From: JAAZIN01 sp964441025
GTDB taxonomy: Bacteria > Bacillota > Dethiobacteria > DTU022
Reading direction: 5' to 3'
Length of the DNA: 28,215 bases
NCBI GenBank assembly: GCA_964441025.1
Contig: CAYTXG010000021.1
Coordinates: 1 to 28,215 of the forward strand
The notes beneath the pieces are model-generated. The model did no database searches. It saw nothing but the letters and a program-made list of their open reading frames with translations, and was not told where the DNA came from. Positions 1-7,567 of the stretch are shown in pieces. Position 1 is the stretch's first letter. Each line of letters opens with the position of its first letter. The translations under genes and the position numbers were made by a program.

Positions 1-33
1 GATGCCGTAAGGGGTTTGGATTTAAATATTTTG

Positions 34-342
34 TTAAGCTGTCAAACTAACGGGGAGTCCGGCAGATCCCATCCCCTCGCGCTCCGGACTTCCCAGGTAA
101 AGCGTATAGTCCCCGCTGAAACGGCCCAGCAGCTGCTGCAGATGGCTGCGCATGCCCCCGGACGCAGGACGGGCGAGGTAAAATAGTTTTTTCTTTTTGC
201 CAAATACGTCTGAACTGCCGCCGCTCATCTGCAACAGCCCTCGCCTTGTGCTTGGATTTAATATTATATATTGCCCTTTCGCCCGTTGATCAATGAGGAC
301 TGCTGTGTAATAAAACGGATTGTCATTCTCCCGGCGAGGCAT
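34..342 (-). CDS. Hypothetical small protein (doubtful)
   Basis: An open frame of 102 codons starting at an ATG and ending in TAA. I do not recognise a family. The product is basic in the middle (a KKKK run near residue 50) and has no signal peptide, membrane segment or Cys motif. No convincing ribosome-binding site precedes the ATG, and the start lies in a GC-rich stretch resembling the palindromic intergenic repeats of this window, so a later start or no gene at all is possible. It is isolated: the neighbours are a repeat element and a tRNA on the other strand. Confidence 0.35.
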   Translation of the reverse strand: MPRRENDNPFYYTAVLIDQRAKGQYIILNPSTRRGLLQMSGGSSDVFGKKKKLFYLARPASGGMRSHLQQLLGRFSGDYTLYLGSPEREGMGSAGLPVSLTA

Positions 343-376
343 GCCCCGGCCCTGCCAGCGCCGGATAACAAAAGTT

Positions 377-409
377 AGTAGCTGCCGGTGCCTGGCACCA
401 GCAGCTACT
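377..409. repeat. 33-bp hairpin repeat (GGTGCC-T-GGCACC core), copy 1
   Basis: An imperfect palindrome with outer arms AGTAGCTGC / GCAGCTACT and inner arms GGTGCC / GGCACC around a single T. A near-identical copy lies at 7598-7630 in inverted orientation. In both places it sits 3-4 bp from a copy of the 29-bp GGGGACGGT element, so the two hairpins form one composite unit of about 66 bp. Confidence 0.8.
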
Positions 410-412
410 AAA

Positions 413-466
413 GTGAGTCAAAGTCACCGTCCCCGTGACTCGTCCCCGTGACTCGTCCCCGTGACT
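413..466 (-). repeat. Degenerate GGGGACGGT element with 13-bp triplication
   Basis: The left arm and core of the 29-bp element are present in reverse orientation (TGAGTCA, then AGTCACCGTCCCC), but the right arm is replaced by three exact tandem copies of the 13-mer CGTCCCCGTGACT at 428-440, 441-453 and 454-466. It looks like a copy altered by replication slippage. Confidence 0.75.
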
Positions 467-541
467 TGTGGCTCACGTGGCTCTTGTTGACTTCGCCGGG
501 CTGAGGTGGTATGATTTTCACTGCAGAACAGTAGAGCCCGT

Positions 542-616
542 GCGCCCGTGGTGAAAGGGATATCACGCAGGCCTCCGGAGCCTGAAGTCGGGGTTCGAAT
601 CCCTGCGGGCGCACCA
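542..616 (+). tRNA. tRNA-Arg (anticodon CCG)
   Basis: A complete cloverleaf can be drawn. The acceptor stem GCGCCCG (542-548) pairs perfectly with CGGGCGC (606-612), followed by discriminator A and an encoded CCA (614-616). The D stem is GTGA/TCAC. The anticodon stem CAGGC/GCCTG encloses the loop CTCCGGA with anticodon CCG at 575-577. The T arm has loop TTCGAAT. It decodes CGG arginine codons. No other tRNA lies beside it, and a strong terminator follows directly, so it looks like a single-gene transcript. Confidence 0.95.
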
Positions 617-657
617 GGCAACCCCGTTTCCGGGGTTGCCCGTTTTTATTTTTTAAT
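617..657 (+). terminator. Rho-independent terminator of the tRNA-Arg gene
   Basis: A 10-bp perfect stem (GGCAACCCCG / CGGGGTTGCC, loop TTTC) starts at the base after the tRNA CCA and is followed by a T-rich run. Confidence 0.92.
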
Positions 658-846
658 GGTTTAGCTATTGCCAAGGGCGAATAGAGATAATATGATCATA
701 GAACCGGTAGAGAGACAACAGCGGCATGAGAAGGGAGGTGGGGCTGTGGAAGCGGAGGATGTTCCTATCCCTAGTTACATTCAACTCAGTGGCTTATGTT
801 TTGAGAAAACGCTGCTTACCAGGCCCTGCAAAGGAGGTTTCTTCTC
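658..846. other. Leader region of mgtE, no recognised riboswitch
   Basis: This 189-nt stretch precedes mgtE and holds its ribosome-binding site (AAAGGAGG at 830-837). Because mgtE genes in Bacillota are often controlled by an M-box, I looked for the conserved M-box blocks and did not see them. No clear promoter is visible. Confidence 0.4.
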
Positions 847-2202
847 ATGCCTGTACAGGATGTCACTCTCATTGAACAGGTCTGCGCCCAGCTGGGTATC
901 CGCAAATCACTAACCGCCCTGCGCGAACTAGTAGCTGACCTGCAGCCGTACGACCTCTCGCTTCTTTTAGGCGATCTGGAATACGAACAGCAGCTCCTTT
1001 TCCTCGCCGCCCTGCCGCCCGAAACAGCTGCGGAGACACTGGAGCATTTTGAACCTGTCGAACAGTACCACTTTCTTGATCATCTGGAGCAGGAAACCAC
1101 GGCGGAAATATTGAACCTCATGTCCAGCGACGCTGTGGTTGAACTCTTCACGGCGCTCCATCCACGACAGAGCGAGCAGCTCTTTGCGCTGCTGCGGGAG
1201 CCCTTCCACAAGCAGATCCGCGATCAGATGTCCTGTCCCGAAAACAGCGCCGGCAGCCTTGCGTCGGTGGACTATATTGCAGCCCGCCGCTGGTGGACCG
1301 CGGAGCAGACCCTTTCGCATCTGCGCAAGGTAGGTTCAACAGCCGAACTGTACAACTATATCTATATTCTCGGGCCCCTGGGCGAACTTGTCGGCGTTCT
1401 CTCGCTGCGCCAGCTCATTCTTGCCGATCCGGAGACGCGCCTGGAGGAGATCGCGGTACAGAAGCTCATTACCGTGCCGGCAGAGCTTGACCAGGAGCAG
1501 GCGGCCCAGATAGTCGCCCGCTATGACCTCATCGCCCTGCCGGTGATCAGTAAAGACGGCAAAATGGTGGGCGTGATCACCGTGGATGACGTCATCGACG
1601 TGATCGAGGAGGAAGCAACGGAGGATATCCACCTGCTCGGCGGGAGCGAGCCAGTGGAGACCCCCTATTTCAAAACAGGACTGGGCACCTTTTTTCGCAA
1701 GCGGATTGTCTGGCTGCTGGTGCTATTTGTCGCCGAAGCCTTTACCGGAAATATACTCCGCTATTACGAAGGTTTTCTGACGCAGGTGGTGGCCCTTTCT
1801 TTTTTCATTCCCCTGCTTGTCGACACCGCCGGCAATGCCGGCACCCAGACTTCAACGCTGGTGATCAGGGCCATGGCTATGGGAGAGATCCGAGGCGGGG
1901 ACTTCTTGAAAGTAATCTGGCGGGAGTCGCGGCTGGGGCTGTACCTGGCTCTGCCCATGGCCGGGATTACTTTCCTGCGGGCGGCAATGCTGGGCAGCCC
2001 CACCAATCTGGGTTTAACCGTTGCCGCTACGATCCTGGTGATTGTCACGGTAAGTTCCACCCTGGGTGCGATCATGCCCCTTGTGGGGAAAAAGTTGGGG
2101 ATGGATCCGGCGGTTTTCTCCTCACCCCTGATCACCACCCTGGCCGATGCAACAGGCCTTTTGATCTACTTCCAGCTTGCCAGGCTGCTGATGGGGCTCT
2201 AG
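847..2202 (+). CDS. mgtE: Magnesium transporter MgtE
   Basis: A Mg2+-selective channel/transporter of the inner membrane. The 451-residue length is normal for the family. An N-terminal superhelical MgtE_N domain (about residues 25-120) is followed by a tandem CBS pair (about 130-255) that senses cytosolic Mg2+, and a five-helix membrane domain (about 280-451). The pore-helix signature NAGTQTSTLVIRAMA and the terminal TTLADATGLLIYF motif are present. The ATG start is fixed by AAAGGAGG nine bases upstream. It is a single-gene unit facing the convergent DUF4363/DUF421 pair. A short GC hairpin (CCGCCC/GGGCGG, 2208-2223) directly after the stop could help end transcription. Family assignment is firm; transport of Co2+ or other ions cannot be excluded from sequence. 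Confidence 0.96.
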   Translation: MPVQDVTLIEQVCAQLGIRKSLTALRELVADLQPYDLSLLLGDLEYEQQLLFLAALPPETAAETLEHFEPVEQYHFLDHLEQETTAEILNLMSSDAVVELFTALHPRQSEQLFALLREPFHKQIRDQMSCPENSAGSLASVDYIAARRWWTAEQTLSHLRKVGSTAELYNYIYILGPLGELVGVLSLRQLILADPETRLEEIAVQKLITVPAELDQEQAAQIVARYDLIALPVISKDGKMVGVITVDDVIDVIEEEATEDIHLLGGSEPVETPYFKTGLGTFFRKRIVWLLVLFVAEAFTGNILRYYEGFLTQVVALSFFIPLLVDTAGNAGTQTSTLVIRAMAMGEIRGGDFLKVIWRESRLGLYLALPMAGITFLRAAMLGSPTNLGLTVAATILVIVTVSSTLGAIMPLVGKKLGMDPAVFSSPLITTLADATGLLIYFQLARLLMGL

Positions 2203-2268
2203 AAACACCGCCCTGCCGGGCGGCGGAGGTCTCCTCCTCCCCGTCAGGGCTCATTTACAGGCAGGGCG

Positions 2269-2649
2269 CTAAAAAATATTTCTTATGGTCGGCGTCTCCG
2301 TGTCCTTAATCCTTTTGGCCATGCGCCTGGCCAGGGCCAGCTCGATCAACAGCTCATCCCTGCTGCACAGCTCCGTCAGCTTCATCACCCTGGTCAGCGA
2401 TTCATCCAGCCGGTCCACCTGGCGGTGATCCATAATCGGGGTCCAGGAGGCGTCGGTCCGGGCCCATATTTTTTGGAGCTGCTCCGTCTCCCGGCGGACC
2501 TCATCCCAGTTCTCTTCCTCCGCAGCCTGGTGAATCCGGTGCAGATTATCCTGAAGCTCGTTATGCAGAGCTGTTGTGTAAATGTACAGGACAGCGGATC
2601 CGACCAGGACGGCAAGAAAGAGGACAACGGCAATCCATATTGTTTTCAT
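2269..2649 (-). CDS. DUF4363 family membrane-anchored protein
   Basis: 126 residues. One N-terminal hydrophobic segment (about residues 4-26) is followed by a highly charged helical domain rich in E, R, Q and L, with the ENWDEVRRETEQL-type stretch typical of DUF4363. There is no lipobox, so the N-terminus is probably an uncleaved anchor with the rest outside the membrane. Its ATG overlaps the stop of the upstream DUF421 gene by 4 bp (ATGA), showing translational coupling; AAAGGAGG lies about 13 bases upstream inside DUF421. DUF421 and DUF4363 genes are commonly paired in spore-forming Clostridia. The biochemical function is unknown. Confidence 0.8.
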   Translation of the reverse strand: MKTIWIAVVLFLAVLVGSAVLYIYTTALHNELQDNLHRIHQAAEEENWDEVRRETEQLQKIWARTDASWTPIMDHRQVDRLDESLTRVMKLTELCSRDELLIELALARRMAKRIKDTETPTIRNIF

Positions 2650-3332
2650 ATTTTTTTTGGATCCTCCTTTCGCTGCACATAAAGGCCCCCCTCCGTGTCT
2701 AGACTGGCAAAGAGAACGTCGGTGAATTTTTGGATCCCCAGTTTCTTCATCTCATTTTGCAGCCAGAGCAGGTCCACACTTGCCTTGCCCAGGTTTTCAT
2801 GGTTCACGTTGCCGTCGACAATCAGGGGATGGGGCACGCCCTCGTAGCTGGTCTCTATCTGCAGATCGCGCGGCTGCAGCGGGCGGCACTGCGATTTGGG
2901 GATAACGCTCAGGTCACCGTTCGTTTCAAAAATGGCAAACTCCACATCTGTTATATTATGGTAACCGCAGATGCGTAGCTGCTCGAGCAGGTCATTTATA
3001 TTCAGATGCATTTCGCGCAGCTCCGATTCAATGATCCTGCCGTTCTGGATGATGATGCTCGGCCGTCCGCAGACCACCGAGCGCACTTTCTCGCTTCTCT
3101 GGGCGGCGTAGGAGGTCACCACCTGGAAAACCACAAGCAGGATAATGGGGATAATGCTGTTGAAAAGGGGAATAGCAATATCCTCCATGGGGATGGCCGC
3201 CAGCGCTGAAACCATGATTAAAACCGCCAGCTCATAGGGCTGCAGCTGGCCGATCTGCCGCTTTCCCATGATCCGCATGGAGATGATCACCAGGCCGAAA
3301 AGGATGAGCGTCCGGAACATGACCACAAACAT
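2646..3332 (-). CDS. DUF421 (YetF-like) membrane protein
   Basis: A DUF421 family protein with an N-terminal membrane domain (three hydrophobic helices in about the first 95 residues) including the characteristic MRIMGKRQIGQLQPYELAVL stretch, followed by a cytoplasmic alpha/beta YetF domain. The frame is open far upstream, but I place the start at the ATG at 3330-3332 (228 residues), the usual size; the 81 extra upstream codons do not resemble the family. AAAGGAG precedes this region; an in-frame TTG at 3339-3341 is closer to it and is an alternative. In Bacillus, YetF-type proteins are linked to the spore and envelope, but no molecular activity is established. Co-transcribed with DUF4363. 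Confidence 0.85.
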   Translation of the reverse strand: MFVVMFRTLILFGLVIISMRIMGKRQIGQLQPYELAVLIMVSALAAIPMEDIAIPLFNSIIPIILLVVFQVVTSYAAQRSEKVRSVVCGRPSIIIQNGRIIESELREMHLNINDLLEQLRICGYHNITDVEFAIFETNGDLSVIPKSQCRPLQPRDLQIETSYEGVPHPLIVDGNVNHENLGKASVDLLWLQNEMKKLGIQKFTDVLFASLDTEGGLYVQRKEDPKKI

Positions 3333-3562
3333 TCTTCTCAACTTCACTCCTTTAAGATAACGGGGCGTAAACCGCATAACCGCCTCCCCTATAGCATAAG
3401 GAAAAAGGAGATGTTCATGCACCCGGCGGGTAAAGCCGCCGGTAAAAACTTTCTTTTTAATTAACAATGCCTCGCCTGCAGCAGGTAGGATCCAGCCCTT
3501 CATTTTAGAACTTGTACACATACTTTCTTTCCTGAGAGAAGCTACCGGCAAGGAGCGCAGCG

Positions 3563-3733
3563 ATGTACATCTCAAACAATATCGAAACCCACCTGGTCTG
3601 GGCTATTCTCGCCACAATATTCTGCTGTCAACACCTGGGCATAGTGGCTATTGCCTATGCCGCCCAGGCAAGCGCCCATCTTGCATCAGGCAACTATGAG
3701 CAGGCGCTACAGGCTTCAGCCGGCTCCCATTGA
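3563..3733 (+). pseudogene. Truncated CD225/dispanin paralogue (56 codons)
   Basis: A 56-codon frame with its own ribosome-binding site (AAGGAG seven bases before the ATG). It encodes the first half of a CD225 domain: ETHLVWAILAT, then CCQHLGIVAIAYAAQ, then a SGNYEQALQAS segment, stopping where the second membrane helix should follow. It aligns with residues 80-125 of the intact gene 300 bp downstream, and the DNA around 3592-3617 matches 4104-4129 almost base for base, so it is a recent partial duplication. It lacks the zinc-binding N-terminus and the second helix. It may be dead, or a translated single-helix micro-protein. Confidence 0.65.
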
Positions 3734-3864
3734 CAGGTGAAGCAACCCCCGCTGCCGCCCCTCTCATTTCCTACAATCAATAACTAAAACTTCTAAAAAT
3801 CAGGCAGGACAAATATATTTTATCAAGAATAATGTTGAATGTTGAATTGTCAGGAGGTAGAAAT

Positions 3865-4359
3865 ATGTCAACTGGTGAAACAAGAACATGCACTGTCTGC
3901 GGACAGGGGATCTCCCCCCAGGACAACCTGGTCCTCTGCAGCAGCTGCGGAAAACCCTACCACGCGCACTGCTGGACGCAGTCGGGCCGCTGCCAGACCT
4001 ACGGCTGCGAGGGAACGCCTGTATATCAGCCTGTTGGTGAAGCTGCCGCCCCGCCGCCGTACCAGTACCAGGCCGCCCCTGCCCCTTCGGGAGCGGTGCC
4101 GAACCACCTGGTCTGGGCTATTCTCGCCACCCTATTCTGCTGCCTGCCCTTCGGAGTCGTAGCTATTGTCTACTCCTCGCAGATAAGCAGCCACCTGAAT
4201 GCGGGCAACTTTGACGCAGCCATGCAGTCATCCAACAAGGCGCGCAACTGGTGCCTGGCGGCGACAATAACCGGTGCGGTGGTCTTCCTGATCAGTATTC
4301 TGGCAGGGGCAATTCCCTTTATCCTGTCCATAATGTCGTATACCGGAGACTTCTACTAG
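3865..4359 (+). CDS. RING-like zinc domain + CD225/dispanin membrane protein
   Basis: 164 residues. Residues 9-48 hold eight likely zinc ligands (C9, C12, C25, C28, H33, C36, C43, C48) in a cross-brace spacing like the prokaryotic RING-finger/zinc-ribbon domains. A Pro/Ala/Tyr-rich linker (53-78) leads to a CD225 domain: helix 1 at about 81-104, a conserved intracellular loop with NFDAAMQSSNKARNW, and helix 2 at about 131-157. The ATG at 3865 is chosen because TCAGGAGG precedes it; an in-frame upstream ATG at 3832 has no such site. Bacterial CD225 proteins are of unknown function. It is followed by a DUF2752 gene after 70 bp and preceded by a broken copy of its own CD225 half. No ubiquitin-like partner is nearby, so an E3 role should not be assumed. 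Confidence 0.8.
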   Translation: MSTGETRTCTVCGQGISPQDNLVLCSSCGKPYHAHCWTQSGRCQTYGCEGTPVYQPVGEAAAPPPYQYQAAPAPSGAVPNHLVWAILATLFCCLPFGVVAIVYSSQISSHLNAGNFDAAMQSSNKARNWCLAATITGAVVFLISILAGAIPFILSIMSYTGDFY

Positions 4360-4429
4360 GGTTGGACCTGGAGATCCCCCAACTGCGCTGTTACCGGCGA
4401 AAGTCCCGCCGGGGAAAGGATTTGCCTCA

Positions 4430-4882
4430 TTGAAGCTCTTCACACTGCAGCCGCCATCCAGCGCCGGCCGCGGCGAAAGGCTGCAGGCACTGCTCCTGGT
4501 CTCGCTGGCGGCGGCAGGGTTGGCCTATTTTTTTACTTATGATCCGGCGGCGCCGCTCATTCAAACGCCTCCCTGTCTTTTCCGGACCCTGACGGGGCTG
4601 TATTGCCCGGGATGCGGCAGCCGCAGCGCCCTGATCCAGCTTGCCCGGGGCAATCTCTATGCGGCCTGGCGGTTGAACCCGCTGATGATCCTTTTTTTGC
4701 CGGCGGCGGCCCTTTTTCTGATCTCCCAGGCGAAGCTCCTTTTTACCGGCCGCTCCCTGCCCCGCCTCCACCTGCATCCCGCCCTGGTTTGGGCTATTTT
4801 CTATCTCATCCTGGCCTACTGGGTCCTGCGCAACATTCCCCTGTACCCCTTTACCCTGCTGCAGCCGGTGATTGTAAATTGA
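4430..4882 (+). CDS. DUF2752 membrane protein
   Basis: 150 residues with three predicted membrane helices (about 22-38, 82-106 and 117-138). The family signature is clear: a CLFRTLTGLYCPGCGSRSAL block in the first loop, then a RGNLYAAWRLNPLM block. The two Cys of CPGC may bind metal or redox partners, but no function is known. The start is TTG at 4430 with AAAGGA nine bases upstream. It lies 70 bp after the zinc/CD225 gene in the same direction, and the two probably form one transcript; DUF2752 and CD225-type small membrane proteins are often neighbours in bacteria. Confidence 0.8.
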   Translation: MKLFTLQPPSSAGRGERLQALLLVSLAAAGLAYFFTYDPAAPLIQTPPCLFRTLTGLYCPGCGSRSALIQLARGNLYAAWRLNPLMILFLPAAALFLISQAKLLFTGRSLPRLHLHPALVWAIFYLILAYWVLRNIPLYPFTLLQPVIVN

Positions 4883-4909
4883 CCGCCTGAAGAAGTGATG
4901 CTAAGATAG

Positions 4910-4956
4910 ATTCAAGATCTTACAAACATATTTGGAAAAGAGGTTAGATCTTGAAT
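4910..4956 (+). promoter_or_regulatory. Inverted repeat enclosing SD and start of DUF1638 gene
   Basis: An 11-bp perfect inverted repeat, ATTCAAGATCT at 4910-4920 and AGATCTTGAAT at 4946-4956, separated by 25 bp. The probable ribosome-binding site (AAAAGAGG, 4937-4944) lies in the loop and the TTG start codon (4951-4953) lies in the 3' arm. In RNA this would hide the start codon; in DNA it could be an operator for a dimeric regulator. Confidence 0.6.
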
Positions 4957-5649
4957 ACTGTCGCTCTGGCCTGTGAAACGATTATTGACGAGATCAAGCG
5001 ATCAGCCGAAGAGATCGACTCGCGAATCCCCATCCGCTGGATCGAATCGGGGATGCACAACTCCCCCGAAAAGCTGCGCAGCTTCCTGCAAGATGAGATC
5101 AATTCCCTGGAGAGCAGCGACCTGTACAATATTCTTCTGCTCTTCGGGTACTGCGGCAATGCCCTGCTGGGCTTGACCTCCTCCAGTTGCCGCCTGGTCA
5201 TTCCCCGCGTTGACGACTGCATTTCCCTGCTCCTGGGCGGTAACAAAATACGCAATGCGCTGAGCGAAAAGGCGATGGCCTACTACTTGACCAGGGGATG
5301 GCTGCGCCATGACAACAACCTTTGGAACGAGTACCACTACTGCCTGCGCAAGTACGGACCGCAGCGGACAGAAGAGATTTACCGGATTATGCTTGGCAAC
5401 TACAAAAACCTCAATGTAATAGAGACGGGCGCCTACAATCTTGCCGATATATTGCCGCAGACGGAAGAACTGGCCGGAGCCCTGGGGCTGGAGCATGAAA
5501 TTGTGGGCGGTTCTCTCCATATTATTCATAAGGCTCTGCTCGGCAAATGGGATGATGATTTTGCCATCATCGAGCCGGGCAGAGCCGTCGACCTGGAGGC
5601 GCTGCGCCTTCTTCCCTCATCCCTTCCCCGGGCAGGAACCGGTGGCTGA
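4951..5649 (+). CDS. DUF1638 family protein
   Basis: 232 residues, soluble, no signal or membrane segment. The conserved features of DUF1638 are visible: a LLFGYCGNALLGL stretch (residues ~64-76), PRVDDCISLLLGG (~85-97) and YYLTRGWLRHD (~111-121). DUF1638 proteins are typically encoded next to corrinoid-dependent methyltransferases and their reductive activators in methanogens and anaerobic Bacillota; here the next gene, 79 bp downstream, is such an activator. A role in corrinoid or methyl-group metabolism is inferred only from this context. The start is TTG at 4951 (AAAAGAGG seven bases upstream) and sits in the 3' arm of a perfect inverted repeat. The last ~12 residues (Pro/Gly-rich) look unstructured. 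Confidence 0.75.
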   Translation: MNTVALACETIIDEIKRSAEEIDSRIPIRWIESGMHNSPEKLRSFLQDEINSLESSDLYNILLLFGYCGNALLGLTSSSCRLVIPRVDDCISLLLGGNKIRNALSEKAMAYYLTRGWLRHDNNLWNEYHYCLRKYGPQRTEEIYRIMLGNYKNLNVIETGAYNLADILPQTEELAGALGLEHEIVGGSLHIIHKALLGKWDDDFAIIEPGRAVDLEALRLLPSSLPRAGTGG

Positions 5650-5728
5650 CGGCCGAAAACCCCCTTCCTTTCTTCCCCGGAGAAAAGGGCAAAGCAAGAG
5701 AAAACAACATTAATGGAGCTGTGGCCTA

Positions 5729-7567
5729 ATGAAAACCAGGATCAAATTTGTAACATCAACAGGCCGGGTAACAGAAGTGCTGGTGGATCAGGGGACAAGC
5801 CTGCTCGAGGCTGCCTCCCTGGCCGGAGTGGCGGTGGAGGGAAACTGCGGCGGCAAAGGCAGCTGCGGAAAATGCAAGGTGAGGCTCGCAGATGCCGGAG
5901 CGGCGGCGCCCACCGATACAGAAAGGAAATTTCTGGCGGACAGGGAGCTGGAGAACGGATGGGTTCTCGCCTGCCAGAGAAAGGCTGCGGAGAATACCCT
6001 GGTGGAGGTGCCGGAGCAGAGCGACGCCTTCAGCCGAAAAATTTCGCTCACAGAAGATGAAGGAGAGCTGGAGGCTGAGCCCTCCGTTAAGATGATTGAG
6101 CTCACCCTGGAGCGCCCCACGGTAGAGGATCAGACCCCGGACCTGGAAAGGCTGCTGGACCGCCTGCCCGGCGATGAGATCCGCCTTTCGCGACGCCTGC
6201 TCCCCGATCTGCCGCAGAAGCTGCGCCGGGAGCGCTTCGGTGTTACCGCGGTGCTGGCCGGGAACAAACTTATTGCTGTTGAACCGGGCCACAGGGCCCA
6301 CCGCCTGTTCGGAATCGCTTTTGATATCGGCACCACCACCATCATGGGCTCGCTGCATGATCTGAACAGCGGAAAAGCACTGGCCGTGGGGGCGGCCACA
6401 AACCCCCAGAATATTTACGGAGCCGATGTTATTTCAAGGATTACTTATGCCTCAAGCAATGAGCAGGGGTTGGAAAAGCTGCAGCTCAAGGTGATGGAAG
6501 CACTCAACGGGATTGTGACAAACCTGGCCCGGGAGGCGGGCATTGAGCCCCACGAAATCTACGAGGCTACCGCCGTGGGCAATACCACCATGAGCCATCT
6601 TTTTCTCGGCGTTGATCCCACCTACCTGGCGCCGGCTCCCTTTATTCCGGCGTACCGCCGCCCCCCCGCCGTGGAGGCGGCAGAAATAGGGCTGGCCATT
6701 AATCCCAGGGCGCAGGTCGTGGTGCTGCCCAATATCGCCGGCTATGTCGGCTCCGACACGGTGGGAGTCATGCTTGCCGCCGGGCTGGAACAGCGCGGCG
6801 ATTGCTGCGTCGTCATCGACATCGGGACAAATGGTGAACTGGCCCTGGCCACCGGGGCGCGGCTCCTGACCTGTTCAACGGCTGCGGGTCCGGCTTTCGA
6901 AGGCGCCCAGATCAAATACGGCATGCGGGCCGCCGATGGAGCCATCGAAGCAGTCCGGATAGATGGCGGGGAGGTTGTTCTGGAGGTGATCGGAGGCGCC
7001 GCCCCGCGGGGCATCTGCGGCTCGGGCCTCATCGACGCCGCCGCCGCCCTGCTGGACGCGGGTGTTATCGAACCCGGCGGCCGCCTTGTTGATCCTGAGA
7101 ATGCGGGCGCCCAACTGCCGCCACAGCTGAGATCAAGGCTGCGCCGCGGAAAAGGCGGCTTTGAGTTTGTGCTGACGGGAAAGGGAGAGAAGGAGATCCC
7201 CCTTACGCAGCCCGATCTGCGCGAGCTGCAGCTGGCCAAGGGGGCCATTTACGCCGGGCTGCAGATCCTCCTTTTTGAGTCGGGCTTGACGGTGAAAGAT
7301 CTTGATGAGGTGCTGCTGGCCGGCGCTTTCGGCAACTATATCCGCAAAGAAAGCGCCCGGGCTATCGGGCTGCTGCCGTCCATACCCCTGGAGAAGATCA
7401 CCCCCATCGGCAATGCCGCCGGCCGGGGCGCCAGGATGGCCCTTGTATCGAGAAGGGAAAGGGCGCGGGCCTTTGCCCTGCCAGGCCTGGTCGAGCATGT
7501 GGAGCTTTCCGCCAGGCCCGACTTCCAGGATGCCTTTATCAAGGCCCTCTCCTTTACCAGACAATGA
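5729..7567 (+). CDS. RACo-like corrinoid protein reductive activator (2Fe-2S + ASKHA)
   Basis: 612 residues, the usual size of the COG3894/DUF4445 family. An N-terminal plant-type ferredoxin domain (about 4-95) carries the four cluster ligands C40, C46, C49 and C82. A linker/middle domain follows (about 100-190), then a C-terminal ASKHA ATPase fold (about 195-605) with phosphate motifs AFDIGTTT (197-204) and VVIDIGTNGE (361-370) and the typical GNTTMSHLFLGVDP block. Characterised members (RACo, RamA-like) use ATP to return cob(II)alamin on a corrinoid protein to cob(I)alamin. No methyltransferase or corrinoid protein is in the window, so its client is unknown. It follows DUF1638 in the same direction. 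Its TGA stop is also the first three bases of a 29-bp repeat element. Confidence 0.88.
   Translation: MKTRIKFVTSTGRVTEVLVDQGTSLLEAASLAGVAVEGNCGGKGSCGKCKVRLADAGAAAPTDTERKFLADRELENGWVLACQRKAAENTLVEVPEQSDAFSRKISLTEDEGELEAEPSVKMIELTLERPTVEDQTPDLERLLDRLPGDEIRLSRRLLPDLPQKLRRERFGVTAVLAGNKLIAVEPGHRAHRLFGIAFDIGTTTIMGSLHDLNSGKALAVGAATNPQNIYGADVISRITYASSNEQGLEKLQLKVMEALNGIVTNLAREAGIEPHEIYEATAVGNTTMSHLFLGVDPTYLAPAPFIPAYRRPPAVEAAEIGLAINPRAQVVVLPNIAGYVGSDTVGVMLAAGLEQRGDCCVVIDIGTNGELALATGARLLTCSTAAGPAFEGAQIKYGMRAADGAIEAVRIDGGEVVLEVIGGAAPRGICGSGLIDAAAALLDAGVIEPGGRLVDPENAGAQLPPQLRSRLRRGKGGFEFVLTGKGEKEIPLTQPDLRELQLAKGAIYAGLQILLFESGLTVKDLDEVLLAGAFGNYIRKESARAIGLLPSIPLEKITPIGNAAGRGARMALVSRRERARAFALPGLVEHVELSARPDFQDAFIKALSFTRQ

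Noticed and set aside
428..466. Possible CRISPR array
   Set aside because: Three 13-bp repeats are directly contiguous with no spacers, and there are no cas genes; they are slippage copies of a repeat-element fragment.
653..846. M-box riboswitch before mgtE
   Set aside because: The conserved M-box blocks could not be found by eye; a covariance search would be decisive.
3333..3575. 81-residue N-terminal extension of the DUF421 protein
   Set aside because: The extension does not resemble the family, and a ribosome-binding site lies near the later start at 3332.
3865..4359. Ubiquitin-ligase function for the RING-like protein
   Set aside because: Zinc spacing alone is not evidence of E3 activity, and no E1, E2 or ubiquitin-like gene is in the window.
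5729..7567. Activator (HgdC/archerase) for the hydroxyacyl-CoA dehydratase
   Set aside because: It is 612 residues long with an N-terminal 2Fe-2S ferredoxin domain and DUF4445 motifs, i.e. the corrinoid-activator family, not the ~260-residue 4Fe-4S archerase type.
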